DNA of 64,000 nt, from the NCBI RefSeq assembly GCF_002261345.1, contig NZ_NEVT01000003.1, positions 1,116,001 through 1,180,000 on the forward strand, written 5' to 3'. This DNA is from Bordetella genomosp. 2. GTDB taxonomy: Bacteria; Pseudomonadota; Gammaproteobacteria; Burkholderiales; Burkholderiaceae_B. The notes below the pieces were generated by a model, which searched no databases, was not told where the DNA came from, and saw nothing but the letters and a program-made list of their open reading frames with translations. The position numbers and the translations under genes were made by a program. Below are positions 53,637 through 64,000 of this stretch, piece after piece. The first letter of the stretch is position 1. The number at the start of each line of letters is the position of its first letter.

Positions 53637-54194
53637 TCAGTTCACGCGGCTGCGGTATTCGTTGGTGCGCGTGTCGATCTCGATCTTGTCGCCGATTTCG
53701 CAGAACAGCGGCACGTTCAGCTCGAAACCGGTGTTGATCTTGGCCGGCTTGAGCACCTTGCCCGAAGTGTCCCCACGCACGGCGGGCTCGGTATAGGTGA
53801 TCTCGCGCACCAGGATGGTGGGCAGTTCGACCGAGATGGCGCGGCCTTCGTAGAACACCACTTCGACCGGCATGGCTTCTTCGAGGTAGTTCAGGGCGTC
53901 GCCCATGCTCTCGGCTTCGATCTCGTACTGGTTGTACTCTTCATCCATGAAGACGTACATGGGATCGGCGAAGTACGAATAGGTGCATTCCTTGCGGTCC
54001 AGCACCACGACGTCGAACTTTTCGTCGGCCTTGTAGACCGATTCGCTGCCCGAGGCGGTGAGCAGGTTTTTGAATTTCAGCTTGACGACGGCCGCGTTGC
54101 GGCCCGACTTGTTGTATTCGGCCTTCTGGACGACGAGGGGATCCTTGCCGACCATGACCACGTTGCCGACTCGCAATTCCTGAGCGGTTTTCAT
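53637..54194 (-). CDS. efp: Elongation factor P
   Basis: 185 aa, three-OB-fold translation factor that relieves stalling at polyproline. The modified loop residue is Arg32 (NKSGRNAA), the arginine type that EarP rhamnosylates, and the earP gene lies just upstream. GGAG precedes the ATG (9 nt). The gene is read after earP, with a 150-bp gap; its own promoter is possible but not clear. Confidence 0.97.
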   Translation of the reverse strand: MKTAQELRVGNVVMVGKDPLVVQKAEYNKSGRNAAVVKLKFKNLLTASGSESVYKADEKFDVVVLDRKECTYSYFADPMYVFMDEEYNQYEIEAESMGDALNYLEEAMPVEVVFYEGRAISVELPTILVREITYTEPAVRGDTSGKVLKPAKINTGFELNVPLFCEIGDKIEIDTRTNEYRSRVN

Positions 54195-54344
54195 CGATTA
54201 AAAAACTCCGGGTGATATAGCGCGCTCGCCGTGCTTGCGCGCAGGTGCCGGCATGGCGGGCCCGCGTGCCCCGGGAGGCTGTCAAAGTCGAGGCCTGGCT
54301 CGCCGCAACATGCGCGGGCAAAGGAACTCGGAAAACTCTCTATT

Positions 54345-55463
54345 CTAGCGTTTCTTGGATAATTCTGCGCAAAAATCGGCCAAGGTGTCCCCTAAATCGG
54401 GGTGGGCGGCCTGCGCCGCATCCCAGGCGCGGGCGGCATCCTGCCAGGCGACCCAGGCCGCGGCCTGGAGCGCCGCCGGCAGGGCCGCCGCGGTGGCGGC
54501 GTCCGCCCCGGCCGGCGCGTTCCAGGCGCGGATCAGGGCTTCGGCCTGCGGCGGCGCCGGGTAGCGCGCCAGCCAGGCGGCGAGCTTGTCCAGGTGCACG
54601 TCCTCGTCCTGCGGATAGATCTGCCAGACCAGCGGCCGGGCCGCCCAGGCGGCCCGCACGAAGGAATCCTCGCCGCGCACGAAGTTCAGGTCGGCGCACC
54701 ACAGCAGCCGGTCGAACTCGGGTTGCGGCACGAACGGCACGCGCGCCATCCACAGGCGGTTGCCGGCCGGCACGGCCTGCTCCAGGCCGGCCGCCACCCC
54801 TTCGGGCGCCAACAGCAGGGTGGGGCGTTCGTCGCGGGCCAGCGCCGCGCACAGCGCCGGCGCCGGCGCGTGCGGGTAGCAGAACAACGTGACCAGCCGG
54901 GCGCCCGCCTGCCAATGCGCCAGCGCGGCCGGCGCCAGCCCCAGGCCGCGCAGGAAGTCCCGCTGGGCGCCGCGCGATGCCTGCAGCGCGTCGCGCTCGG
55001 CGCTCAGGCCGGGTTCGCGCAGCAGCCCGCCGGTGGCGGGCGTGAAGCCGGGGAAGAAGAAGTGCTTGACCAGGCCGTCGGGCCGCTGCGACGGCAAGCC
55101 GTGGCAGCTTTCCACCCAGGGTTCGGCGCTGAGGTATTCGAGGTTGATCCAGACCGGCTTCGCGGCGCGCATGGCCTGCACGAAATCGGCCGGCGGATCG
55201 CAGGCGAACGCTTCGATGACCACGTCGCCCGGCGCCAGGTCCGGCTGCGGCGCGGCCGTCCAGTGGACGATGTCGATATCGCTGTGCGCCTGTCGCGCGG
55301 CGTCGGCCCGGATGCCGGGCTGGATGCGGGCGAAGGCGCGCAGGTCGTCGACCCACAGGCGCACCCGCCAGCCCCGCCCGTGCGCCAGCCGCCGCGCCAG
55401 GCGCCAGCAGACGCCGATGTCGCCGTAGTTGTCGACCACGCGGCAGAAGATGTCGGCCCGCAT
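54345..55463 (-). CDS. earP: EF-P arginine-32 rhamnosyltransferase
   Basis: 372-aa GT-B-type glycosyltransferase (former DUF2331) that uses dTDP-rhamnose to modify Arg32 of EF-P. The conserved N-terminal VVDNYGDIGV holds the two Asp important for catalysis (Asp11, Asp15); the C-terminal region has NFVRGEDSFVRAAWAARPLVWQIYPQ for nucleotide-sugar binding. Starts 13 bp after the DUF2863 gene and precedes efp on the same strand, as in other betaproteobacteria. Confidence 0.95.
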   Translation of the reverse strand: MRADIFCRVVDNYGDIGVCWRLARRLAHGRGWRVRLWVDDLRAFARIQPGIRADAARQAHSDIDIVHWTAAPQPDLAPGDVVIEAFACDPPADFVQAMRAAKPVWINLEYLSAEPWVESCHGLPSQRPDGLVKHFFFPGFTPATGGLLREPGLSAERDALQASRGAQRDFLRGLGLAPAALAHWQAGARLVTLFCYPHAPAPALCAALARDERPTLLLAPEGVAAGLEQAVPAGNRLWMARVPFVPQPEFDRLLWCADLNFVRGEDSFVRAAWAARPLVWQIYPQDEDVHLDKLAAWLARYPAPPQAEALIRAWNAPAGADAATAAALPAALQAAAWVAWQDAARAWDAAQAAHPDLGDTLADFCAELSKKR

Positions 55464-55476
55464 GGCTCGGCCTGCC

Positions 55477-56679
55477 TCAGTGGAACTTGGCCGGGGCCGT
55501 GTCGGCGTCCTCGGGCAGTTCGGCGTGCACCAATTCGCCCAGCGGGTTGGGGAAGTGCGGCGCGCCGCAATCCTCGCAGTATTCGGGCGGCAGCACGCCG
55601 GGGATGCGGCGCACGTCATGCACGCCGTACTCCTTGAGCAGCGCGGCGATCTCGTCGACGGTGTCGGGCATGTCTTCGTCGGCGGGCTGGTCTTCTTCGC
55701 GGCCATACAGCGGCCAGACGCAGCCGTAGTAGACGTCGTTGCTGTTGCGGGCGGTGAAGCCGATGCGGTATTCGTCGATGCGCACGTCGCCGCAGCCCGC
55801 CACCACGGCGCGCAGCTCGGACGGCGCGAGGTTGACCGCGCCTTCCAGCCAGTTGACGGCGGCGCGCAGCGACAGCGGCCGCACGCGGCGATCGGCCTCG
55901 CGGTTGCTGACATAGTAGGCGTCGGGCAGCAGGCACTCGATGCCGCAGCCGGGCAGCAGGCCGGCCAGCGTCGGCTGGGCCTGCTCGACCCATTGCGCCA
56001 GGCAGGTCTCGCGGCTGTGGCCGGCCTCGCCGGGTTGCTCCTGCCAGCGGAACAGCGGCGCGCCCTGCGGCACGGCCACGGCGGCCACGACATAGCGGGT
56101 ATCGGCCAGCATGTTGGCCGTCTCGGCTTCGTCGTTCAGTGTCGGCTTGACGGTTTCGGCGCCCAGCGCCTGGCTGCCCAGCCGCTGCAGCCATTGCCAG
56201 GTTTCCGAGAATGTGCGCGGCATCTGGTCGATGCTGACCAGCCATGGCATCAGCGCCACCCGCGCGCCCTCGGCCAGGATGTGGCCGTGCAGCTGGGCCA
56301 GCAGCGCCTGTTGCGCCGCCGCCGGGATGGCGCCGGTCGGGATGGTGTAGCGCGTCCAGGCCACCACCGGCGCGACCACCAGCAGCACGTCGTAGCGCTG
56401 GCCGTTCTTGTCGATCTGCATCGATTCGGACAAGGTCTCGGCCTGTTCGATCAATACTTCGTAGGCGCCTGGGTCGCGCTGGGCCAGGTGGTCCAGCGCG
56501 GCTTCCAGCGGGCCGTCCTGGCCGCCGCGCAGCAGTTTCGGAATGGCCTCGCCGAGCAAGGATTCCCAGTACAGGTCTTCGACCCGGCTGCCGGAGCGGT
56601 TCAGCGACTGGGCAAGCGCCACCAGGCGCGACGCGTCGCGGTTCAGGCGGGGAGAGGAGGGGCTGCGGGCTCGGGCCAT
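55477..56679 (-). CDS. DUF2863 family protein
   Basis: 400 aa. The DUF2863 family is found in Burkholderiales, function unknown. Family blocks are LVALAQSLNRSGSRVEDLYWE and PGCGIECLLPDAYYVSNRE. The C-terminus has a zinc-finger-like CEDCGAPHFPNP. It lies 13 bp upstream of earP and is likely in one transcript with it. A GC-rich terminator separates it from acnA. Confidence 0.85.
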   Translation of the reverse strand: MARARSPSSPRLNRDASRLVALAQSLNRSGSRVEDLYWESLLGEAIPKLLRGGQDGPLEAALDHLAQRDPGAYEVLIEQAETLSESMQIDKNGQRYDVLLVVAPVVAWTRYTIPTGAIPAAAQQALLAQLHGHILAEGARVALMPWLVSIDQMPRTFSETWQWLQRLGSQALGAETVKPTLNDEAETANMLADTRYVVAAVAVPQGAPLFRWQEQPGEAGHSRETCLAQWVEQAQPTLAGLLPGCGIECLLPDAYYVSNREADRRVRPLSLRAAVNWLEGAVNLAPSELRAVVAGCGDVRIDEYRIGFTARNSNDVYYGCVWPLYGREEDQPADEDMPDTVDEIAALLKEYGVHDVRRIPGVLPPEYCEDCGAPHFPNPLGELVHAELPEDADTAPAKFH

Positions 56680-56742
56680 GTGTTGTTGCGGGTGTCCAAA
56701 AGAGTAGGGGCGGAACCCGCTAGTTTAACGCCGGCCGGCCCG

Positions 56743-56767
56743 GGCCCGCCCCGTCGGGGGGCGGGCC
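56743..56767 (-). terminator. GC-rich hairpin between acnA and the DUF2863 gene
   Basis: GGCCCGCCCC pairs with GGGGCGGGCC across a 5-nt loop, 11 bp after the acnA stop (56778). No T-run follows at once. It probably ends the acnA transcript. Confidence 0.55.
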
Positions 56768-56777
56768 GGCGGCCGCG

Positions 56778-59477
<2,700 letters not shown>

Positions 59478-59579
59478 GATGGGGACTCCGTGGGTTTGGG
59501 ACCGCGTAAAGCTGCCATTTTCTGGCGTTTTGGCGCGCTTGTCATTGTATGTGAGACACCGCTGCCTGGGTCCTTATGT

Positions 59580-59597
59580 CTTATATCTTATATAAGA
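59580..59597. promoter_or_regulatory. Candidate operator upstream of acnA
   Basis: TCTTATATAAGA (59586-59597) is a perfect 12-bp palindrome, with a further TCTTATA half-site at 59580-59586. The patch is AT-rich in GC-rich surroundings. It resembles the TCTTATATAAGA-type operators I recall for GntR-family TCA regulators in Burkholderiales. No such regulator is in the window. Confidence 0.5.
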
Positions 59598-59610
59598 CTT
59601 GCGCCGCGGG

Positions 59611-60558
59611 TCAAAGTTCCCCTGGCCCGGGTGGGGGCATGCCCGCGTCGGGCAGCCGCGCACGCAAGAAATCGATGAAAACCCGCAGTTTCAGCGCCAT
59701 GTGCGCGCGGTGCGGGTAATACAGATAGAAGCCGGGAAAGGTCGCGGTCCAGTCCTGCAGCACCGGCACCAGCGCCCCGTTCGCCAGGTGCGCAAGAATG
59801 GGATCTTCCAGGACATGGATCAAGCCCAGCCCGTCCAGCCCGGCCTGCACCATCAGCGCGAAATCGTTGGTGACCAGCCGGTGCGGCACGTCCACTTCGA
59901 GCAACTGGCCGTCGGGCCGCTGGTATTCCCAGCGGTACAGCGTGCCGCGGCTCTCGAAGCGGGTGCCGATGCAGTCGTGGCCGGCCAGGTCGGCCGGGCT
60001 GGCCGGCGGTGGGCCGCCATGGCGGCGGAAATAGGCGGGCGAGCCCGCGGTGACCATGCGCTGGTTGCGGCTGATGCGTACCGCCACCATGTCGCGCGCC
60101 AGGTTCTCGCCCAGCCGGATGCCCGCGTCGAAACCGCCCGCCACCAGGTCGGACAGGCCGTCGTCGAGCACCAGTTCCAGCGTGATGCCGGGATAGCGCG
60201 CCTGGAATTCGGCCAGGTGCGGGGTAATGAGCAGGCCGCAGGCTACCCGCGAGCTATTGATGCGCAGCGTGCCGGCCGGGTGGCCGCGCGCCGCGTCCAG
60301 GTCTTCGAGCGCCTCGCCGATGGCGCCCAGCGCCGGGCGCACGCGTTCCAGCAGGCGCTGGCCGGCCTCGGTCAGCCCGACCCGGCGGGTGGTGCGGTTG
60401 AGCAGGCGCACCCCGAGACGCGCTTCCAGCCCCCGCAGCGTCTGCGACAGGGCCGAGGCCGATACCCCCAGTTCGGCCGCCGCGCGCGTAAAGCTGCCGT
60501 AGTGCGCCACGCGCGCGAAGGCGTGCACGGCGGGCAGCAGGTGGGCAGGGAATTCCAT
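59611..60558 (-). CDS. LysR-family transcriptional regulator
   Basis: 315 aa from the ATG at 60558; the frame extends to 60597 but MEFPAHLLPAVHAFARVAHY is the typical LysR start. The HTH is GSFTRAAAELGVSASALSQTL. The sensor domain follows (GTLRINSSRVACGLLITPHL). It diverges from the aldo/keto reductase gene, with dyads in between, so the reductase is the likely target. Its inducer is unknown. Confidence 0.88.
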   Translation of the reverse strand: MEFPAHLLPAVHAFARVAHYGSFTRAAAELGVSASALSQTLRGLEARLGVRLLNRTTRRVGLTEAGQRLLERVRPALGAIGEALEDLDAARGHPAGTLRINSSRVACGLLITPHLAEFQARYPGITLELVLDDGLSDLVAGGFDAGIRLGENLARDMVAVRISRNQRMVTAGSPAYFRRHGGPPPASPADLAGHDCIGTRFESRGTLYRWEYQRPDGQLLEVDVPHRLVTNDFALMVQAGLDGLGLIHVLEDPILAHLANGALVPVLQDWTATFPGFYLYYPHRAHMALKLRVFIDFLRARLPDAGMPPPGPGEL

Positions 60559-60571
60559 GGCGTGCCAATTA

Positions 60572-60606
60572 TGAAGTACAGCTTCACAAGGCATCAATCC
60601 TGATGC
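60572..60606. promoter_or_regulatory. Two dyads between the LysR and aldo/keto reductase genes
   Basis: TGAAG-TACAG-CTTCA (60572-60586) fits a LysR-type site, and GCATCA-ATCC-TGATGC (60591-60606) follows. They lie 14 bp from the LysR start and about 90-124 bp before the reductase start. Confidence 0.45.
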
Positions 60607-60695
60607 TATTTTTCTTAGCGGTCCGGGGCCCTAGAGTACGGCCATGGCGGTCGCATTCCGCGTCGTCGCCAACTCGATCTCGGGGAAACATGACC

Positions 60696-61796
60696 ATGAA
60701 TCACTATGTCACGCTGGGCCGTTCCGGATTGCGGGTCAGCCCGTTCTCGCTGGGCACCATGACCTTCGGCAACGAATGGGGCTGGGGCGCCGAGCAGCCA
60801 GTGGCGCGCCAGCTGTTCGATCAGTACCGCGCCGCGGGCGGCAACTTCATCGACACGGCCGACATGTACACCAACGGCACCAGCGAAAGCTGGCTGGGCC
60901 AGTTCGTGCAGGAGAGCGGCGGCCGCGACCAGCTCGTGATCGCCACCAAGTATTCATACAACGCCCAGCCGGGCAACCCGAATGCCGGCGGCAACCAGCG
61001 CAAGAATTTCCAGCGCGCGCTGGAAGGATCGCTCAAGCGGCTGCGCACCGACTACATCGATCTGTATTACCTGCACACCTGGGACCGCCTGACGCCGGCC
61101 GACGAGGTCATGCGCGCCATGGACGATGCCGTGCGGGCCGGCAAGATCCGCTACGTCGGCCTGTCGGACGTGCCTGCCTGGTACGCGTCGCGCGCGCAGA
61201 CGCTGGCGCAGTGGCGGGGCTTCGAGCCGGTGGCCGCGCTGCAGCTCGAATACTCGCTGGTCGAACGCAACGCCGAACGGGAATTCGCCGACCTGGCGGT
61301 CGAGCAGGGCATGGGCATCGTGCCGTGGAGCCCGCTGGCGATGGGCCTGTTGTCCGGCAAGTACCGGCCGAGCGGGGACGGCAGGTTCGGCGAGGGGCGG
61401 CTGCAAACCGTGGCGGGCGACCCGGCGCCGGGCTTCGATCGCTTTACGGAGCGCAATTTTGCCATCGTGGCTGAATTGGAACGCGTGGCGGACGAGCTCG
61501 GCAAACCGATGGCGCAGGTCGCGCTGAACTGGCTGGCGGGCAGGAAGGGCGTGTCCAGCATCATCCTGGGCGCCACCAAGCCGGTGCAATTGCAGGAGTC
61601 GCTGGCCTCGCTCGAATTCGCGCTGCCCGATGAGGCCGTGCGGCGGCTCGACGCCGCCAGCGCGCCGGCCGCGCCGTTTCCCTATTACATGTTCGCCGAC
61701 GTGCAGCAGCGGCGCATCCACGGCGGCGTGCAGGTGGCTTCGCGTCCGGCGGGATATGCGCCGGCCACCGTTATCAGCGCGTCGGCCGAGGCCTAG
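60696..61796 (+). CDS. Aldo/keto reductase
   Basis: 366 aa NADPH-dependent TIM barrel. Signature segments GNFIDTADMYTNGTSESWLG (catalytic Tyr in ADMYTNG) and VIATKYSYN (catalytic Lys); C-terminal VSSIILGATKPVQLQESL binds NADPH. Two start codons are possible: ATG 60690 or 60696; GGGGA lies 9 nt before the latter. Divergent LysR regulator. Typical substrates are aldehydes or xenobiotic carbonyls; not decided. Confidence 0.88.
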   Translation: MNHYVTLGRSGLRVSPFSLGTMTFGNEWGWGAEQPVARQLFDQYRAAGGNFIDTADMYTNGTSESWLGQFVQESGGRDQLVIATKYSYNAQPGNPNAGGNQRKNFQRALEGSLKRLRTDYIDLYYLHTWDRLTPADEVMRAMDDAVRAGKIRYVGLSDVPAWYASRAQTLAQWRGFEPVAALQLEYSLVERNAEREFADLAVEQGMGIVPWSPLAMGLLSGKYRPSGDGRFGEGRLQTVAGDPAPGFDRFTERNFAIVAELERVADELGKPMAQVALNWLAGRKGVSSIILGATKPVQLQESLASLEFALPDEAVRRLDAASAPAAPFPYYMFADVQQRRIHGGVQVASRPAGYAPATVISASAEA

Positions 61797-61849
61797 CCGC
61801 GCTGTTCGCCGGCTTCCTGCCACGGGCCGGGAGCGGCGCGCGGGGCGGT

Positions 61850-62665
61850 TCAGGGCAGGGCGTCCAGCCGTCGATCCAGCGCGGGAGTGTCCGGCAACGA
61901 CAGGCCGAATGCGTCGCGCAGCACCGCGCGGATGTCGGCGGCGGTGGCCAGCCGGCGCCTGGTGCTGGGGCCGTCCAGCCGATGCTCGGCGTAGTCGCGG
62001 CCTTGCAGCGCCAGGCGGCCGCCCGGAATCGGGCGCGCCGCGACCAGGCCGGTCACGAAATGCGAATCCGGATGGGTGGAAAGATAGTAGTTGCTGACTT
62101 CGTAATCGACCTGGTAGGCGGGCTGCAGGTCGAAGCGGTACAGCGTGCGCCACTGTCCCTGCACACGGCTTTGCAGGCGCCAGAATGCGTCATCGCGCAG
62201 CAGGCGGAACTGCCCGTGCGGCGTGTCCTGGGCGAGACCGGCAAGCAGGTGCAGTGCGCCGGTGGGCGTCTGTCCGCCGAATCCCACGTCCACGATACGC
62301 GGCCCGTCGTCCAGCCGCACCGCCAGCAGCATGTGGGAACGCGGGGTGATGGCGTCGTCCGGCCGGTTCCACAGCACCCGCGCCGACAGGTCGTCGACCG
62401 TGTAGCCGAGCGCGCGCAGGACGGCGCCGAACAGCAGGTTGTGTTCATAGCAGTAGCCGCCGCGGCGTTCGCGCACCAGCTTGCGCTCGATGTCCCGCAA
62501 CCCCAGGCTGACGGGCAGGCCGGCGAACGGATTCAGGTTCTCGAACGGGATCGCCTGCGCATGGTGCAACACCAGCCGCTGCAGCGTGTCGAGCGACGGG
62601 CCGCCGGAGATATCCGGCTGGCCGATGCGGGACAGGTAGGCGGGCAGGTCGGGCTGAAAAGCCAT
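61850..62665 (-). CDS. Arylamine N-acetyltransferase
   Basis: 271 aa from the ATG at 62665; the longer frame begins at TTG 62695. The catalytic triad is Cys72 (RRGGYCYEHN), His111 (PRSHMLL) and Asp126 (IVDVGFG). It acetylates arylamines and hydrazines from acetyl-CoA. Convergent with the aldo/keto reductase gene; no obvious partner. The ribosome site is weak. Confidence 0.92.
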   Translation of the reverse strand: MAFQPDLPAYLSRIGQPDISGGPSLDTLQRLVLHHAQAIPFENLNPFAGLPVSLGLRDIERKLVRERRGGYCYEHNLLFGAVLRALGYTVDDLSARVLWNRPDDAITPRSHMLLAVRLDDGPRIVDVGFGGQTPTGALHLLAGLAQDTPHGQFRLLRDDAFWRLQSRVQGQWRTLYRFDLQPAYQVDYEVSNYYLSTHPDSHFVTGLVAARPIPGGRLALQGRDYAEHRLDGPSTRRRLATAADIRAVLRDAFGLSLPDTPALDRRLDALP

Positions 62666-62710
62666 GGCGGCGTGGGTGGCGACGGTGTTGGCCAAGCCTT
62701 AGTGTATCGC

Positions 62711-62768
62711 CGGGGCGGCTGGCCGCCCCGCCTGGCAGGCGCCCCGGGACCGCCGCCCCGGGGCGCCT
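62711..62768. terminator. Two tandem GC hairpins between NAT and the TRAP permease
   Basis: CGGGGCGGC-TG-GCCGCCCCG (62711-62730) and AGGCGCCCCGGG with CCCGGGGCGCCT (62737-62748, 62757-62768; 8-nt loop). Both lie just after the TRAP permease stop on the minus strand and before the NAT start. No T-run follows. They probably end the TRAP transcript. Confidence 0.55.
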
Positions 62769-62794
62769 GTGAGTCCGCGCGCCATACGCGGCCG

Positions 62795-64000
62795 TCAGGC
62801 CGGCACCAGGCCCTTCTGCCGCTTCTCGCGGCGGCCCTGCATGCCCCACACCAGGGCCAGCAAGGCCAGCGCCGGCACGTAGATCCAGAACTCGGACGGG
62901 CGGTTGGGGTTCGGCACCTTCACGTCGACCACGTCCCAGCCCTGTTCCCAGCCCGCGCGGCGGGCCCGGCTGCCGAACTGCACGGCGCCGATCTGCACCT
63001 GGTCTCCCAGGGCGGTGACCATCAGGCCGGCTTCGCTCAGGCGCTTGCGCCCAGCCGCCACGCCGGTGCTGGTGTCGCCCTCGGGCAGCGCGGGCAGGGC
63101 CACCGCCACCGTCTTGGTGAGTTCGTCGCCTTCGATGTTCATGCCGTGCAGCACCGCCACCAGCCGGCCGCCGTCAGGCAGCGAGCCGGCCGTGGCGACC
63201 AGTTCGGACGCCGGGCGGCTTTCGTACTTGTCGGCCAGGTGGTTCATGAACCAGTCCGGGCGGAACAGCATGAAGGTCACCAGCAGCAGCACGCCGATTT
63301 CGAGCATGGAGCAGCGCACCCGCATCCAGCCCAGCGTAGCCGCGGCGAAGGTCAGCGACGCGAGGGTCGCGCCGCCCACCACCAGCAGCAGTTCCCACCA
63401 GCCGTGCACGTCGATCAGCAGCAGCAGCGGGTTGAACACGAACATGAACGGCAGCACGGCGGTGCGCAAGGCGTAGGTGGTGCCCTGGATGCCGGTCTTG
63501 ATCGGGTCTTCGCCCGAGATGGCCGCCGCGGCGAAGGTCGCCAGGCCCACCGGCGGCGTGATGTCCGCCATGATGCCGTAATAGAACACGAACATGTGCA
63601 CCGCGATCAGGGGAATCACCAGCCCGTTCTGGGCGCCCAGCTCCACCACCACCGGCGCCATCAGCGTGGCCATCAGGATGTAGTTGGCCGTGGTGGGCAT
63701 GCCCAGCCCGAGGATCAGGCACACGATGGCGGTGAAGACCAGCATCAGCAGCACGCTGCCCATCGAGATCAGCTCGACGAAGGCCGTCATGCGCAAGCCC
63801 AGGCCGGTCAGCGTGATGGCGCCCACGATCAGGCCGGCCGTGCCGCAGGCGATGGCGATGCCGATCATGTTGCGGGCGCCGTCCTCCAGCCCGCCGATGG
63901 CTTCGCGCCAGCCGCGGCCCAGCGCGGGCGCCACCGGCTGGTTGCGGAACCAGGCCGTCAGCGGCCGCTGGGTGATCATCTGCACCAGCATGGCCAGCGC
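62795..64000 (-). CDS. Fused TRAP transporter permease (DctQM-like, DUF3394 tail), 5' end outside window
   Basis: The visible 401 C-terminal residues include the DctM-type membrane region (GLGMPTTANYILMATLMAPVV, PPVGLATFAAAAISGEDPIKTG, AVLPFMFVFNPLLLL) and a C-terminal soluble extension of the DUF3394 kind with a last transmembrane segment (FWIYVPALALLALVWGM). It is open at the window edge, with no start. Likely a large fused TRAP permease whose ligand is unknown; the binding protein is not in view. Confidence 0.88.
   Translation of the reverse strand, partial: ALAMLVQMITQRPLTAWFRNQPVAPALGRGWREAIGGLEDGARNMIGIAIACGTAGLIVGAITLTGLGLRMTAFVELISMGSVLLMLVFTAIVCLILGLGMPTTANYILMATLMAPVVVELGAQNGLVIPLIAVHMFVFYYGIMADITPPVGLATFAAAAISGEDPIKTGIQGTTYALRTAVLPFMFVFNPLLLLIDVHGWWELLLVVGGATLASLTFAAATLGWMRVRCSMLEIGVLLLVTFMLFRPDWFMNHLADKYESRPASELVATAGSLPDGGRLVAVLHGMNIEGDELTKTVAVALPALPEGDTSTGVAAGRKRLSEAGLMVTALGDQVQIGAVQFGSRARRAGWEQGWDVVDVKVPNPNRPSEFWIYVPALALLALVWGMQGRREKRQKGLVPA

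Overview
The window is GC-rich, almost fully coding, betaproteobacterial chromosome. Bug-family binding proteins, the EF-P/EarP pair, DUF2863/DUF2968/DUF3613 proteins and a PsrA-type regulator all point to Alcaligenaceae, most likely Bordetella. No insertion sequence, tRNA, rRNA, prophage or CRISPR array was seen. The lack of insertion sequences in 64 kb argues mildly against B. pertussis itself and fits B. bronchiseptica, B. parapertussis or a relative. The species call is inference.

Layout. (1) 1-8.7 kb, minus strand: a six-gene fatty-acid beta-oxidation operon (PsrA-like TetR repressor, FadE, thiolase, fused hydratase/dehydrogenase, FadL, second 3-hydroxyacyl-CoA dehydrogenase cut by the window edge), with a PsrA-type operator on the predicted transcription start. 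(2) 8.9-11.7 kb: serine acetyltransferase, sirtuin, inositol-monophosphatase-family enzyme. (3) 11.9-16.4 kb: gabD and gabT with a divergent MocR/GabR-type activator. (4) 16.4-21.4 kb: LysR regulator divergent from dsdA, a Bug protein and an amidase. (5) 21.4-26.3 kb: DUF72 protein, an SOS-boxed UvrD-like helicase, CorA and a thermonuclease-like protein. (6) 26.4-32.8 kb: a four-gene oligopeptide-type ABC importer. (7) 33-38.5 kb: an accessory surface region with a MarR regulator, a repeat-rich lipoprotein behind a near-consensus sigma-54 promoter, an unpartnered TpsB-like outer-membrane transporter, a 445-bp AT-rich intergenic region and a stand-alone MHYT protein. (8) 38.6-52.2 kb: a complete-looking tad (Flp pilus) locus ending in a sigma-54 enhancer-binding regulator. 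(9) 52.3-64 kb: housekeeping and accessory genes (DUF2968 lipoprotein, DUF1178, efp, earP, DUF2863, acnA, LysR plus aldo/keto reductase, arylamine N-acetyltransferase, and a TRAP permease cut by the edge).

The least ordinary part is 33-52 kb. A sigma-54 promoter with an upstream dyad precedes the repeat lipoprotein gene, and an enhancer-binding protein with a degenerate receiver-like domain ends the tad operon 15 kb away. The TpsB-like protein has no TpsA nearby and seems to lack the arginine of the usual loop-6 motif. The tadE-like gene overlaps the prepilin peptidase gene out of frame, with part of its conserved N-terminus upstream of any usable start. A family of inverted repeats built on GGTGTCTGACACC occurs at two intergenic sites, and one of them is tandemly duplicated.
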